From positions 248,001 through 312,000 of the forward strand of contig NZ_BCST01000005.1 of the NCBI RefSeq assembly GCF_001571005.1: DNA of 64,000 nt. The letters are read 5' to 3'. Shown here piece by piece: positions 27,077 to 36,326 of the stretch. The position numbers were made by a program, and so were the translations under genes. The stretch is from Herbiconiux solani NBRC 106740 (GTDB lineage Bacteria > Actinomycetota > Actinomycetes > Actinomycetales > Microbacteriaceae). Below the pieces are notes generated by a model. That model did no database searches. It worked only from the letters and a program-made list of their open reading frames with translations, and had not been told where the DNA came from. Position 1 is the first letter of the stretch, and every line of letters begins with the position of its first letter.

Positions 27077-27784
27077 TCAGGAGAGGATGAACTGCTTCGT
27101 GTCGGCCGACGGGATGCCGGCCACCGAGACCGACAGGTGGTACGAGGCTCCGGCGGCCGGAACCGCGGGGCGGGCCGAGGACATGCAGGTGTCGGCGGCG
27201 GACCGCGTGCGGTCCCAGGCGAACGGCGTCGACGACACCGCGACGCCCGGCTCGAGCACGGCCTCGGTATCGGTCGGGTCGGTCTGGCAGTCGGTCGAGA
27301 TCCAGTAGGTCTCCGAGCCGCTCGTGATCGTGTAGACCTGCTGCGAGGTGCCGGCGTTGAGCTTGCAGGCCTCGGATCCGGTGTTGGTGATCGTGAACGA
27401 GAGCTTGGGCATGACCCCGGCGGCATAGGTGTCGGCGTCGGTGACCGGAGCGATCGAGACGTTGCCCGCCGCGCACGCGGCGACCTCGCCGGGCGGGGTC
27501 TGTGACGCGCTGTCGACCGTGCCCGGTGCGGCCGACGGGTCTGCAGCGCCCGCGGCCGCATCCGCCCCACCGGCGGCGCCGCCGGCAGTGCCGTCGGCGG
27601 CGCCCGCCGACGAGGTCGGCCCGGCCACGGGAGTCTCGCCCTGGGCACCCGACCCGGGCCTCACGATGATGAGCACGACGATCGCGATGATGGCCACGAG
27701 AACGCCGAGCACGATCAGGCGCCGGCGCAGGTAGACCTTCTTCGGCTGGGGGCCCACAGGATGCCTGATGGTCGACATGCTCAC
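27077..27784 (-). CDS. Single-span membrane protein with extracellular domain
   Basis: 235 aa: short basic N-terminus, one hydrophobic helix (LIVLGVLVAIIAIVVLIIV, about 24-42), a 60-residue Ala/Gly/Pro linker, then a compact extracellular domain with four Cys (CAAG, ACKL, TDCQ, DTCM), likely disulphide-bonded. PKLSFTITNTGSEACKLNAG resembles DUF4232-like beta domains of actinobacterial surface proteins. Start may be the GTG at 27784 or the ATG two codons later. Function unknown. Confidence 0.7.
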   Translation of the reverse strand: MSMSTIRHPVGPQPKKVYLRRRLIVLGVLVAIIAIVVLIIVRPGSGAQGETPVAGPTSSAGAADGTAGGAAGGADAAAGAADPSAAPGTVDSASQTPPGEVAACAAGNVSIAPVTDADTYAAGVMPKLSFTITNTGSEACKLNAGTSQQVYTITSGSETYWISTDCQTDPTDTEAVLEPGVAVSSTPFAWDRTRSAADTCMSSARPAVPAAGASYHLSVSVAGIPSADTKQFILS

Positions 27785-27807
27785 AGGCTAGCGACCGAGC
27801 GCGCAGA

Positions 27808-28299
27808 TCAGCCGTCGCCACCGCCGTGAGTCGCGAGCCTGGGTGCCACCAGACCGGGTGTCGCGAGACCGGACCCAACAAGCCCTGCCGCACCAGACGC
27901 ACCGATCCTCGGCGCACCGAGCCCGAACGCCTCGAGCTCCGCGTCATCCAGCAACCGCGACCGGATGAGGAACCGCTTCCCCTCCGGCGCCTCGATCGAG
28001 AACCCGCTCCCCCGCCCGTCCACGATGTCGATCGTGAGGAAAGTGTGCTTCCAGTACTCGAACTGCGACCGCGACATGTACACCTCGACCGGGTCGATGC
28101 CCTCGACCTCGAGCGCGCCCAGCAGCACGTCCGAGCCGCCGGTGCGGAACATCCCGACCGGGTAGCACATGGGCGACGACCCGTCGCAGCATCCACCCGA
28201 CTGGTGGAACATCAGGGGCCCGTTGGTGGCGGCGAGGTGGCGCAGCATGTCGGCTGCGGCCTCCGTCACCGCCACCCGCGGAAGGACGGCCTCGGGCAT
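27808..28299 (-). CDS. DUF779 protein, aldehyde dehydrogenase accessory
   Basis: 163 aa; residues 1-120 match DUF779, a small family usually found beside acetaldehyde dehydrogenases. HQSGGCCDGSSPMCYPVGMF (about 32-51) carries the conserved Cys cluster, possibly for metal or thiol chemistry. The last 35 residues are Gly/Ala-rich and probably not part of the fold. The ATG at 28299 overlaps the aldehyde dehydrogenase stop by one base (TGATG). Its role beside the dehydrogenase is known only from association. Confidence 0.85.
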   Translation of the reverse strand: MPEAVLPRVAVTEAAADMLRHLAATNGPLMFHQSGGCCDGSSPMCYPVGMFRTGGSDVLLGALEVEGIDPVEVYMSRSQFEYWKHTFLTIDIVDGRGSGFSIEAPEGKRFLIRSRLLDDAELEAFGLGAPRIGASGAAGLVGSGLATPGLVAPRLATHGGGDG

Positions 28300-29885
28300 C
28301 AGAAGAAGCCCATCGGCCCGTCGGCGTACGAGACGAGGAGGTTCTTCGTCTGCTGGTAGTGATCGAGCATCATGCGGTGGTTCTCCCGCCCGATGCCCGA
28401 CTGCTTGTAGCCGCCGAAGGCCGCGTGCGCCGGGTACTGGTGGTAGGTGTTCGACCACACCCGCCCGGCCTGGATGGCACGGCCCGCCCGGTACAGCTGC
28501 GATCCGTTGCGTGACCAGACCCCGGCGCCGAGCCCGTACAGGGTGTCGTTCGCGATCGAGATGGCGTCGTCGTAGTCGTCGAAGCTCGTGAGGGCGAGCA
28601 CCGGGCCGAAGATCTCCTCCTGGAAGATCCGCATGTCGTTGCGGCCCTCGAACACGGTCGGCTGCACGTAGAAGCCGCCGCTCAGCTCGCCGCCGAGATC
28701 GGCCCGCTCGCCGCCGGTGAGCAGCTTGGCGCCCTCTTGCTTGCCGATGTCCATGTAGCTCAGGATCTTCTCGAGCTGGTCGTTGCTCGCCTGCGCGCCG
28801 ATCATCGTCGAGAGGTCGAGCGGGTTGCCCTGCTTGACCTTCGCGACCCGGTCGAGCCCGTCGGCCACGAAGCCGTCGTAGATCGACCGCTGCACGAGCG
28901 CCCGCGACGGGCAGGTGCAGACCTCGCCCTGGTTGAGGGCGAAGAAGGTGAAGCCCTCGAGCGCCTTGTCGTAGAACGAGTCCTTCTCGTCGGCGACGTC
29001 GGCGAAGAAGACGTTCGGGCTCTTGCCGCCGAGCTCGAGCGTGACCGGGATGAGGTTCTCGCTGGCGTACTGCATGATCAGGCGGCCGGTGGTGGTCTCG
29101 CCGGTGAACGCGATCTTGCGGATGTTCGGGTGGCTCGCGAGCGGCGCACCGGCCTCGATGCCGAAGCCGTTGACGATGTTGAGCACTCCCGGGGGCAGCA
29201 GGTCCTCGATCAGTTCGAGCCAGACGTGGATGGAGGCCGGCGTCTGCTCGGCCGGCTTCAACACGATGCAGTTGCCGGCGGCGAGCGCGGGAGCGAGCTT
29301 CCAGACGGCCATCAGGATGGGGAAGTTCCACGGGATGATCTGCCCGACGACCCCGAGCGGCTCGTGGAAGTGGTAGGCCACGGTGTCGTGGTCGAGCTCG
29401 GAGATCCCGCCCTCCTGGGCGCGGATGCAGCCCGCGAAGTACCGGAAGTGGTCGATCGCGAGCGGGATGTCGGCGGCGAGCGTCTCGCGCACCGGCTTGC
29501 CGTTCTCCCAGGTCTCGGCGACGGCGAGCAGCTCGAGGTTCTGCTCCATGCGGTCGGCGATCTTGTTCAGGATGACGGCGCGTTCGGCGACGCTCGTCTT
29601 ACCCCAGGCGTCGAAGGCCTTCCAACCGGCTTCGACGGCCGCGTCGACGTCGGCGGCGGTGCCGCGGGCGATCTCGGTGAAGACCTGGCCGGTGATGGGC
29701 GTGGGGTTCTGGAAGTACTGCCCGTTCGCCGGCGGCACGTAGCGGCCTCCGATGTAGTTGTCGTAGCGGGGTTTGAAGGTGACGATCGAGCCCTCGGTGC
29801 CGGGGTTCGCGTACACGGTGGGGGCAGAGGAGGCGGGCGCTGCCGGCTGGGCGGCCTCGGCCTCGGGGCGGTCGATGATGGTCAT
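28299..29885 (-). CDS. exaC: Acetaldehyde dehydrogenase (ExaC/AldB type)
   Basis: NAD-dependent aldehyde dehydrogenase, 528 aa with an N-terminal Ala/Pro extension of about 25 residues. Glu284 (LELGGKS) and Cys323 in [11 protein letters not shown], the double-Cys form typical of ExaC/Adh acetaldehyde dehydrogenases of alcohol catabolism; Asn187 in PWNFP. The FTGETTTGR loop is standard. It oxidises acetaldehyde or related aldehydes to acids. It forms an operon with DUF779, with a divergent AraC gene 106 bp away as probable regulator. Confidence 0.9.
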   Translation of the reverse strand: MTIIDRPEAEAAQPAAPASSAPTVYANPGTEGSIVTFKPRYDNYIGGRYVPPANGQYFQNPTPITGQVFTEIARGTAADVDAAVEAGWKAFDAWGKTSVAERAVILNKIADRMEQNLELLAVAETWENGKPVRETLAADIPLAIDHFRYFAGCIRAQEGGISELDHDTVAYHFHEPLGVVGQIIPWNFPILMAVWKLAPALAAGNCIVLKPAEQTPASIHVWLELIEDLLPPGVLNIVNGFGIEAGAPLASHPNIRKIAFTGETTTGRLIMQYASENLIPVTLELGGKSPNVFFADVADEKDSFYDKALEGFTFFALNQGEVCTCPSRALVQRSIYDGFVADGLDRVAKVKQGNPLDLSTMIGAQASNDQLEKILSYMDIGKQEGAKLLTGGERADLGGELSGGFYVQPTVFEGRNDMRIFQEEIFGPVLALTSFDDYDDAISIANDTLYGLGAGVWSRNGSQLYRAGRAIQAGRVWSNTYHQYPAHAAFGGYKQSGIGRENHRMMLDHYQQTKNLLVSYADGPMGFF

Positions 29886-29991
29886 GAGTGCTCCTTGTCG
29901 ACGACGGTGTCGGTTGCTGCGACGCTACGCCGATGGGGGTTGCAGACGGTTGCGCGGGAATGCAGGGCCGCGCGGGGCGCTTGAAGGGCTC

Positions 29992-30927
29992 ATGGACGAG
30001 ACGGTGGTGAGGGATGCGGATGCGGATGCGGGCACCGCGACCGCCGATCCGCTCGGCGACCTGCTGGGCCGGCTGCGCTGGAGCGTGACCTCGACGGACG
30101 AGGCGACGCCGGGGCTCGGCGACCGCATCCGCTTCGCCGGTGACGAGGTCACCTTCCACCAGATCGTGGCCGGCTCGGCGCGGATCCAGCGCGTGGGCGA
30201 GGCCGCGATCGTCTCGGCGGGCGACTTCGTGCTGCTGCCCCGGGGCGGGCCGCACACCGTCACCGCGCTCGAACCGCTCGAACTGTTCAGCGGCACCTTG
30301 CGCGCCGAGCCCGGCCCGACCGCGCTGACCGGCCGCCTGCCCGACGTGCTCGTGGCCTGCCGCTTCGTCGTGCGCGAACCGCTCGTCGGCGCCCTGCTGG
30401 CCGGGATGCGCGAGGAGCGCCGGGCGGGCCTGGCCGGGCGGGCGGGCTCCGGTCCGGTGGTCACCGCCCTCGGCAACGCGGTCGCGGCGGCGGCCCTCCG
30501 GAGCTGGATCGAGAACGGCGGGGGTGACGGGTCGTCGTGGCGGGTGATGCTGCGCGACGAGAACATCGCGCGCGCGGTCGACGCCATCCACGCCGATCCG
30601 GGTGTGCGCTGGACCGTGGCGGGCCTGGCCCGGGTGGCCCGGTCGTCGCGCTCGAGCTTCGCCGAGCGGTTCAAGGCGGCCGTCGGCGCCCCTCCGCTGA
30701 CCTACCTCGCGCGGGTGCGGATGGAGCGGGCGATGGAGCTGCTCGGCCGCGACGGCGCGAGCGTCGGGCAGACCGCCGCGGCGCTCGGCTACTGCTCGGA
30801 CGTGGGGTTCAGCCGCGCCTTCCGCCGCTTCACCGGCTCGTCGCCGAGCGCCTGGCGGCGGGTGGCGGGAGCCGGGGCCGCCGCTACCGCCCCCGCCCCC
30901 GCGCTCAGCGGCGCCGCAGCGAGCTGA
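29992..30927 (+). CDS. AraC-family transcriptional regulator with cupin sensor
   Basis: 311 aa: N-terminal cupin_6-type sensing domain (FHQIVAGSARIQR ... GDFVLLPRGGPHTV) and C-terminal double helix-turn-helix (WTVAGLARVARSSRSSFAERFK; VGQTAAALGYCSDVGFSRAFRRFTG). Divergent from the exaC operon, so it probably controls that operon or itself. The ATG at 29992 has GAAGGG upstream. The C-terminal Ala/Pro tail ends inside a direct repeat shared with the 3' end of the MFS gene, and the frame stays open for 55 codons past the stop. Confidence 0.87.
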   Translation: MDETVVRDADADAGTATADPLGDLLGRLRWSVTSTDEATPGLGDRIRFAGDEVTFHQIVAGSARIQRVGEAAIVSAGDFVLLPRGGPHTVTALEPLELFSGTLRAEPGPTALTGRLPDVLVACRFVVREPLVGALLAGMREERRAGLAGRAGSGPVVTALGNAVAAAALRSWIENGGGDGSSWRVMLRDENIARAVDAIHADPGVRWTVAGLARVARSSRSSFAERFKAAVGAPPLTYLARVRMERAMELLGRDGASVGQTAAALGYCSDVGFSRAFRRFTGSSPSAWRRVAGAGAAATAPAPALSGAAAS

Positions 30928-31111
30928 GCAGCACGCCGCGCCCGCGGTGCCGCCGGACCCGCGGTCATCGCCGCAGGCGCCCTGGTCGACCCCGCAGCCC
31001 GCATTGCCGGTGCCGCCGCGCGCGCCCTCCGCGACGCCGCGCCCACGGCTGGGGCCACCGCCCTCGCGCTCAGCGGCGCCGCAGCGCGCTGAGCAGGATG
31101 CCGCCCGCGAG
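30901..31111. repeat. Direct repeat of the MFS/AraC gene ends
   Basis: GCGCTCAGCGGCGCCGCAGC is present at 30901 and again at 31066 (offset 165 bp = 55 codons), with similarity continuing for about 45 bp. Read on the minus strand, the first copy would encode LLSSLRRR-stop, a near copy of the real MFS C-terminus LLSALRRR-stop. The 142 bp between the genes is GC-rich and otherwise featureless. Confidence 0.65.
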
Positions 31112-32350
31112 GGCCGCCACCCCGCCCGCCGCCAGCGCCGCCGCGACCCCAACCCCATCGGTCAGCACGCCGCCGATCACCGCGCCGGCCGCGATCGCGA
31201 CCTGGAACGCCGCGACCTGCAGGCCGCCGACGCTCTCCAGGCGCTCGGGCTCGGCCCGGGCCATCCAGGTCATCAGCGTGGTCGGGATGGCGCCGAACGC
31301 GACACCCCACAGCGCCACGGCCGCGATCGCGCCGGCCGGTGAGCCGCCCGCGGTCACGAAGATCAGCATCGCTGCCCCGAGCGCGACCGGGAAGATCAGC
31401 ACGGCCGCGCCGATCCGGCGGTCGGCCAGCGGGCCGGCCACGAGGTTGCCGGCGAACGCGGCGATCCCGTAGACGAGCAGCAGCGCGGCCAATCCGCTCG
31501 GGTCGAAGCCGCCGATGGCCTCCGCGGCGGGGCGGATGTAGGTGAAGCCGGTGAAGTGGCCACCCGCGATGAGGGCGGTCGCCACGAGCCCGAGGATGAT
31601 GACCGGCGAGCGGAGCGTGGCCGCCAGCGGGCGGAAGCCCGGCGCCCCCGTCGGTGCGACCGGCGGCAGCAGGAGAGCCTGGGTGGCGAAGGCCGCGACC
31701 CCCACGAGCGCCGCGAGGCCGAACACCCAGCGCCAGCCCCAGAGCTCGCCGAGCCAGGTCCCGAGCGGGATGGCGGCGACGGTCGCGAGCGAGACGCCGG
31801 TGTTGACGACCGTCATGGCCCGGCCTAGTCGTGCAGGCGAGACGAGCTGCGCGGTCATCGAGACGGCGAGGGCCCAGAACCCGCCGATGGCGATGCCGAG
31901 GAGCACGCGCGCGACGAGGAGCACCCCGAAGCCCGGGGCGAGGGCGACCAGCAGGTCGGAGACGATCGCGAGGCCGGTGAGTCCGAGCATCACGCGCCGC
32001 CGGTCGAGCCGCGGCAGCAGCACGGGCACCGTGAGCCCGGCGACCGCGGCGACGATGGCGGTGACGCTGACCGACTGGCCGGCCAGGCCTTCGGAGACCC
32101 CGAGGTCGCCGGCGATGCGGGAGAGCAGGCTCGCGGGCAGGAACTCGCCCATCACGAGCGCGAACACGCCGAGCCCCAGCGAGACCACGCCGGCCCACGA
32201 CGGGGCGGAACGATCGGAGGAGCCGGACAGGCCCGAACCGGACGGGGCCGAGCCGGACGGGCCGGCTGAAGTCGAAGAGGTGGATGCCGCCGACCCCGCA
32301 GCGGCGGAGGCGCCGGCCGGGATCACGCGGAGGGAACTGGTGTCGGTCAT
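31070..32350 (-). CDS. MFS transporter, DHA1/arabinose-efflux-like
   Basis: Major facilitator protein, 426 aa, about 12 hydrophobic helices after a Ser/Gly-rich cytoplasmic N-terminus of about 50 residues. LGVFALVMGEFLPASLLSRIAGDLGVSEG in TM1-loop matches the multidrug/sugar efflux DHA1 group (YdhP, AraJ-like), and LLVARVLLGIAIGGFW corresponds to the motif near TM4. Likely proton-driven efflux of small molecules. Upstream GAF regulator is 31 bp away on the same strand. Confidence 0.86.
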   Translation of the reverse strand: MTDTSSLRVIPAGASAAAGSAASTSSTSAGPSGSAPSGSGLSGSSDRSAPSWAGVVSLGLGVFALVMGEFLPASLLSRIAGDLGVSEGLAGQSVSVTAIVAAVAGLTVPVLLPRLDRRRVMLGLTGLAIVSDLLVALAPGFGVLLVARVLLGIAIGGFWALAVSMTAQLVSPARLGRAMTVVNTGVSLATVAAIPLGTWLGELWGWRWVFGLAALVGVAAFATQALLLPPVAPTGAPGFRPLAATLRSPVIILGLVATALIAGGHFTGFTYIRPAAEAIGGFDPSGLAALLLVYGIAAFAGNLVAGPLADRRIGAAVLIFPVALGAAMLIFVTAGGSPAGAIAAVALWGVAFGAIPTTLMTWMARAEPERLESVGGLQVAAFQVAIAAGAVIGGVLTDGVGVAAALAAGGVAALAGGILLSALRRR

Positions 32351-32381
32351 ACGGGGGTCAACGCTCCCCCGCCCGCGTCGA

Positions 32382-33800
32382 TCAGACCGATCGTCGCCCG
32401 GGCCGTGCCGATCGTCCGGCGGCCGGCCCCGAACCGAGCTGCTCCAGGTGCAGCACGACCCCGGCGCGGCGCGGAGAGCGCTGCGGCAGGAGGCGGAGCA
32501 CCGCCATCCACACCTCCGCGTCGAGCCGCCCGTCGTCGGTCGAGGCGTAGTCGAGCAGCACGTCGACCGAGGCGTCGGTCAACATCGCCTCGCGCAGCCG
32601 CACCCGGAGCGTCGTGCGGATCTCCTCGATGCCCGGCGCCTCCGACCCGGGCAGCAGGGGCCCGGGGTACGCGGCGAGCGCCACGCGGTGCGCCCCGCGG
32701 TCCAGCAGCGAGATCACGTGGTGGGCGTCGAGCTCGACCGGGCTGGTCAGCCGATAGGGCCGCGACTCCAGGCCGAGCGCGAGCCCGAGCCCCGGTCCCA
32801 GCGCGGGTCCGGCGGTCTCCAGGATACGGCGCAGCCGCACGATCTCGGCCCGCAGCGTCACCGCGACGGAGTCGTCGCCGTAGACCAGCGCCGCCAGCCG
32901 GGCGGCCGAGAGCCCCTCGCGATGCCAGGCGAGCAGGGTCACGATCTCGGAGTGCCGCGTGCTCAGCTCGACCCCCGGCGCGAGTTCACCGGTGTCGCGA
33001 CCGAGCACGTGCATCCTGACCGGCACCGCCCCCGTCGCCACCGGTCCGCCCCGCACCGATCCCACCGCAGCCGAACCACCCGGCGCCGACCCGACTGCTG
33101 CCGCCTTCGCGTTCTGCCGGCGACCGGAGAACCCGGTCACCCGCACCGCGGCGCGCTCGGCGGCGGCCGCCTCGGTGCTCCGCCGGTCCTGCCCGGCGCG
33201 CAGCCGCTGCACCATCAGCTCGGCCTCGGCCGCCGCAGCCGTCGCCTCGATCAGCGGCAGGGTGTGCGGGTCGACCGCGCGCGCATCCCCGGTGATGTCG
33301 ATCACGCCCAGGATGCGCCGGGTCTCCGGGTCGTGCACCGGCACCGCGGTGCAGCTCCAGCCGTGCACGAGCCGGTTGAAGTGCTCGGCGTCGTGGATCT
33401 GGATGCCGTGGTCGAGCTCCAGGGCCGTGCCCGGTGCCGAGGTCCCCACCTCCCGCTCGGACCAGCCGGCACCCTCGACGAAGCGCATCTGCTCGGCGCG
33501 GCGCTTGGACTCGGGGTCGCCCTCCACCCAGAGCAGCCGCCCCATCTCGTCGCCCACGGCGACGAGCAGCCCCGAGCCCTCGGCGTCGCGCACGAGGAGC
33601 CGGCGGATCACGGGCAGCACCGAGGCGAGCGGATGCGCGAGGCGATAGTCGGCGAGCAGGTCCTCCGCGACCTCGAGGTGCGGCAGCAGGTGCTCCGGGT
33701 CGAGTTCCCGGCGGCGGGACCGCTCCCACGACTGGGCCACGAGCGGACGCGGGCGGCGCGGGCGCGGGGTGCCCGGCAGTGCGAGCCAGGGACTGCCCAT
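32382..33800 (-). CDS. GAF-domain transcriptional regulator, AcoR-like without AAA+ domain
   Basis: 472 aa. Residues 20-190 resemble the AcoR sensory half: VAQSWERSRRRELDPE and a GAF domain (LVAVGDEMGRLLWVEGD ... GTSAPGTALELDHGIQIHDAEHF ... GWSCTAVPVHDPETRRILGVIDITG). No sigma-54 AAA+ domain follows; instead a C-terminal winged-helix-like segment (STRHSEIVTLLAWHREGLSAARLAALVYGD). In actinobacteria such proteins accompany exaC/DUF779 operons, so it may control the acetaldehyde dehydrogenase 2.5 kb away. No ribosome site is obvious at the ATG. Confidence 0.75.
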   Translation of the reverse strand: MGSPWLALPGTPRPRRPRPLVAQSWERSRRRELDPEHLLPHLEVAEDLLADYRLAHPLASVLPVIRRLLVRDAEGSGLLVAVGDEMGRLLWVEGDPESKRRAEQMRFVEGAGWSEREVGTSAPGTALELDHGIQIHDAEHFNRLVHGWSCTAVPVHDPETRRILGVIDITGDARAVDPHTLPLIEATAAAAEAELMVQRLRAGQDRRSTEAAAAERAAVRVTGFSGRRQNAKAAAVGSAPGGSAAVGSVRGGPVATGAVPVRMHVLGRDTGELAPGVELSTRHSEIVTLLAWHREGLSAARLAALVYGDDSVAVTLRAEIVRLRRILETAGPALGPGLGLALGLESRPYRLTSPVELDAHHVISLLDRGAHRVALAAYPGPLLPGSEAPGIEEIRTTLRVRLREAMLTDASVDVLLDYASTDDGRLDAEVWMAVLRLLPQRSPRRAGVVLHLEQLGSGPAAGRSARPGRRSV

Positions 33801-33909
33801 CCGTTGCCGCCAATCGCCGTCGATCGAACCGTGGGCGGCCGGGCCCTCTCGGAGAAGTCCTACCGCGCCTTCAGTATCGCTCGCGACGGCCCGAGACTCC
33901 AGTGCCCGG

Positions 33910-34275
33910 TCAGTCCTCGAGGGCCGACCGCGGCTCCTCCAGCACGGCGGTCGGCGGCACGTCGGACGCGGCCAGCGACTCGGCGGCGCTCAGCGCGGCG
34001 AAACGGGTGGCGGCCTCGACGGCGGCGGAGGCCGCGGCGGGCACGTCCTCCCCCGCGGCGGCCGCGCGTCCGGCGGCGAAGCCCACCAGGTAGGCGGCGA
34101 GCGGCCCGGCCGGCGGACGCAGTGACACCGAGGTCGCTGCAGCGGCCTCCAGGAGGGCGGCGGCGTCGACCTGATAGCCCTCGAGCCGCAGATCGGCGGC
34201 GACCCGGGCCGACCAGGCGACGAGGTCGCGGTTGTGGTCTTCCTCGGTCAGGCCCACGATCGTGTCCTCATCCAT
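33910..34275 (-). CDS. DUF6457-domain protein
   Basis: Small cytosolic helical protein, 121 aa, from the ATG at 34275 (AGGAG, 8 nt spacing; a frame opens nine codons earlier). HNRDLVAWSARVAADLRLEG and AGPLAAYLVGFAAGRAAA match the DUF6457 pattern; related domains occur with molybdopterin-guanine dinucleotide synthesis proteins in actinobacteria. No molybdenum genes are nearby here, so the role is open. Confidence 0.65.
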   Translation of the reverse strand: MDEDTIVGLTEEDHNRDLVAWSARVAADLRLEGYQVDAAALLEAAAATSVSLRPPAGPLAAYLVGFAAGRAAAAGEDVPAAASAAVEAATRFAALSAAESLAASDVPPTAVLEEPRSALED

Positions 34276-34427
34276 TGCGCCCGCTCCTGTCGTCGTCGTC
34301 ACGAGCCTAGGACGTCTGGAACGGAACGGGGCCGCCTCCGGCAGTCTGCCGGGGCGGCCCGATTCGATTCCCGCGGACGCGAATCCGCCCGCGGAGCTCT
34401 CAGGAGGAGAGTGGTCTCAGGCGGAGA

Positions 34428-34850
34428 TCAGTCCTCCGAGACGGTGATCGTCACGTCGATGTTGCCGCGGGTGGCGTTGGAGTACGGGCAGACCTGGTGC
34501 GCCGCGTCGGCGAGCGCCTGGGCCACGTCGTGCTCGACGCCGGGGAGGACGACCTCGAGCAACACAGCGAGCTGGAAGCCGCCCTCGCCGTTCGAGGAGA
34601 TCTCGACGCGGCCGCCGACGGACGAGTCGGCGATGGAGACCTTCTGCTGACGGGCGACCGCCTGGAGGGCCGAGTGGAAGCAGGCCGAGTACCCGGCGGC
34701 GAAGAGCTGCTCGGGGTTCGAGCCGTTGCCTGAGCCGCCCATCGACTGCGGGATGGCGAGGTCGAGGTCGACCCGGCCGTCCGAGCTGCGCACGTGCCCG
34801 TTGCGGCCGTCGCCGGTGGAGAGGGCTTCGGCGGTGTAGAGAGCGGTCAT
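34428..34850 (-). CDS. ohr: Organic hydroperoxide resistance protein Ohr
   Basis: OsmC/Ohr peroxidase, 140 aa, which reduces organic hydroperoxides using two Cys: Cys57 (GYSACFHSAL) and Cys121 (HQVCPYSNATRGN). The opening MTALYTAEALSTGDGRNGHV and QLFAAGYSACFHSA are typical of Ohr rather than OsmC. It lies 79 bp downstream of an OhrR-like regulator on the same strand, probably co-transcribed and induced by peroxide. Confidence 0.95.
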   Translation of the reverse strand: MTALYTAEALSTGDGRNGHVRSSDGRVDLDLAIPQSMGGSGNGSNPEQLFAAGYSACFHSALQAVARQQKVSIADSSVGGRVEISSNGEGGFQLAVLLEVVLPGVEHDVAQALADAAHQVCPYSNATRGNIDVTITVSED

Positions 34851-34929
34851 GATGATGCCTTTCGATGGAGCGGTTGGAGTGAGGTGAAGAGTGGGGGCGG
34901 CGGAGCAGAGGGCAGCGGCCGGCTCGGGG

Positions 34930-35409
34930 TCAGGCGCGCGTCGCCGCGGTGAGTTCGCGCATCCCCTCGGCGATGCCGTGGAGGCTCGCCACCAGGGAGC
35001 GCAGTTCGTCGAGCGAGCCGAGGCCGTAGGCGGGCGTGAGGCAGCTGACCGCCTCGGCGAGCTCGGCGCGCACCGAGCGCCCCTCGTCGGTCAGCGAGAC
35101 GGTGACCACGCGCTCGTCGTCACGCGAACGGGCCCTGATGACCAGCCCGCGCTCCTCGAGGCGGCGCAGCATCGGCGACAGGGTTCCCGAGTCCAGGCCC
35201 AGCCGCGACCCGAGGGCACCGACCGTGAGGCCGTCGCGATCGGCGGCGAGCTCGACGAGGGCGATGTACTGGGTGTACGTGAGGTTCCAGGGCGCGAGCG
35301 CGGCCCGGTGGGCCTGCGCGACCGCGTTCGACGCCGAGTAGAGGGCGAAGCACGCCATGTCGTCGAGCGGCGAGGGCGATCCCGTCGCGGTGGTGGTCTC
35401 AGTGGCCAT
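34930..35409 (-). CDS. ohrR: OhrR-like MarR regulator
   Basis: MarR-family repressor, 159 aa from the ATG at 35409. Cys20 in PLDDMACFALYSASNAV matches the single reactive Cys of OhrR, oxidised by organic hydroperoxides to release DNA. The winged helix is seen in LTVGALGSRLGLDSGTLSPMLRRLEERGLV. It precedes ohr on the same strand and has an inverted repeat just upstream, so autoregulation with ohr is expected. Confidence 0.9.
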   Translation of the reverse strand: MATETTTATGSPSPLDDMACFALYSASNAVAQAHRAALAPWNLTYTQYIALVELAADRDGLTVGALGSRLGLDSGTLSPMLRRLEERGLVIRARSRDDERVVTVSLTDEGRSVRAELAEAVSCLTPAYGLGSLDELRSLVASLHGIAEGMRELTAATRA

Positions 35410-35418
35410 GAACCCCAC

Positions 35419-35441
35419 TGTACACAATTCGATTGCGCACA
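35419..35441. promoter_or_regulatory. Candidate OhrR operator
   Basis: TGTACACAA-N5-TTGCGCACA: 9-bp half-sites with 7 of 9 matches, 10 bp upstream of the ohrR start. OhrR sites are AT-rich inverted repeats of the TACAATT/AATTGTA type, and the AT content here stands out from its surroundings. Confidence 0.55.
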
Positions 35442-35503
35442 ACCAATCACACAGGGCGGCAACTCAGGAAGCCCGAAGCCTGACGCCCCGACCCCGAAGA
35501 AAC

Positions 35504-36010
35504 TCAGACCGCCGGCGTCACCGGGTCGTGCAACTCGTACCCCGAGACGGTCGCGCAGTCGGGCCCGAAGGTGAAGTCGCCGAGCACCCGCTCGCCTCGC
35601 AGCACCGCGGGTAGCCAGTACTTCGCGTCGTCCCACATCTGATCCAGCGGCAGCGCGTCGACCGGGTACCAGTCCGGCGAGACCTCGTCCGACTCCTGCG
35701 GCTCGGCCGAGCCGGCGGGCCCGACGAAGACCGTCGAGTCCTGGCTCCAGTTCTCCCGGAACGGGAAGGCGAACTTCACCAGCCCCCGCTCCTCGAGGTC
35801 GACCGGCAGCACGACGAGCCCCGACTCCTCCTCGATCTCGCGCACGATCGCCTCGAGCGCCGTCTCGCCCGGCTCGATCTTGCCGCCGAGGCCCACGATG
35901 TTCCCCGAGCCGAGACCGGTCTTCTTGCGGCCGAGCAGCACCTCGACACCGTCGGCGCCATCGCGCAGGAGGAAGGCGACGCAGACCTGGTAGGGAGAGA
36001 CGGGAGACAC
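35504..36010 (-). CDS. NUDIX hydrolase (MutT-like)
   Basis: 168 aa from the GTG at 36010. The NUDIX box GGKIEPGETALEAIVREIEEESG (GX5EX7REUXEEXGU) is intact, so it is probably active as a nucleoside-diphosphate-X pyrophosphatase; resemblance to 8-oxo-dGTP diphosphatases is moderate (FPFRENWSQDSTVFVG). Ribosome site is weak. Divergent from the small acidic protein gene at 36066. Confidence 0.87.
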   Translation of the reverse strand: MSPVSPYQVCVAFLLRDGADGVEVLLGRKKTGLGSGNIVGLGGKIEPGETALEAIVREIEEESGLVVLPVDLEERGLVKFAFPFRENWSQDSTVFVGPAGSAEPQESDEVSPDWYPVDALPLDQMWDDAKYWLPAVLRGERVLGDFTFGPDCATVSGYELHDPVTPAV

Positions 36011-36065
36011 CCGAGGATGATAGCCCGCCGATGTGTTCGGGATGTTTCGGGCGTAATCTCGAAGC

Positions 36066-36242
36066 ATGAGTACTTTCATCGACCCGCCCACTCCCGAGTC
36101 GTTCGAGCACAACGGCCAGCACCCCGAAGTCGACGACGAAAAGGGCGAAGAGCAGGATTCGTTCGACAAGCAGGTCGAGAACGAGTTCAAGACCCTCGTC
36201 GGCGAGGCCGAGCCCACCGACGGCCCGGCTCCCGGGGCCTGA
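36066..36242 (+). CDS. Small acidic hypothetical protein
   Basis: 58 aa, rich in Glu/Asp (VDDEKGEEQDSFDKQVENEF), no membrane segment, predicted largely disordered. The ATG at 36066 has a weak CGAAG upstream. Its TGA is immediately followed in the same frame by coding that looks like the N-terminus of the DksA-like protein, so the two are tightly linked. No function assigned. Confidence 0.5.
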   Translation: MSTFIDPPTPESFEHNGQHPEVDDEKGEEQDSFDKQVENEFKTLVGEAEPTDGPAPGA

Positions 36243-36326
36243 ACCACGCCCGACCCACGCACGGCCGAGCGGCTCACCGCGCTCCAGGATGCGGCGCTCG
36301 ACGAGATCGCCGCGCTCGACGCCGAC

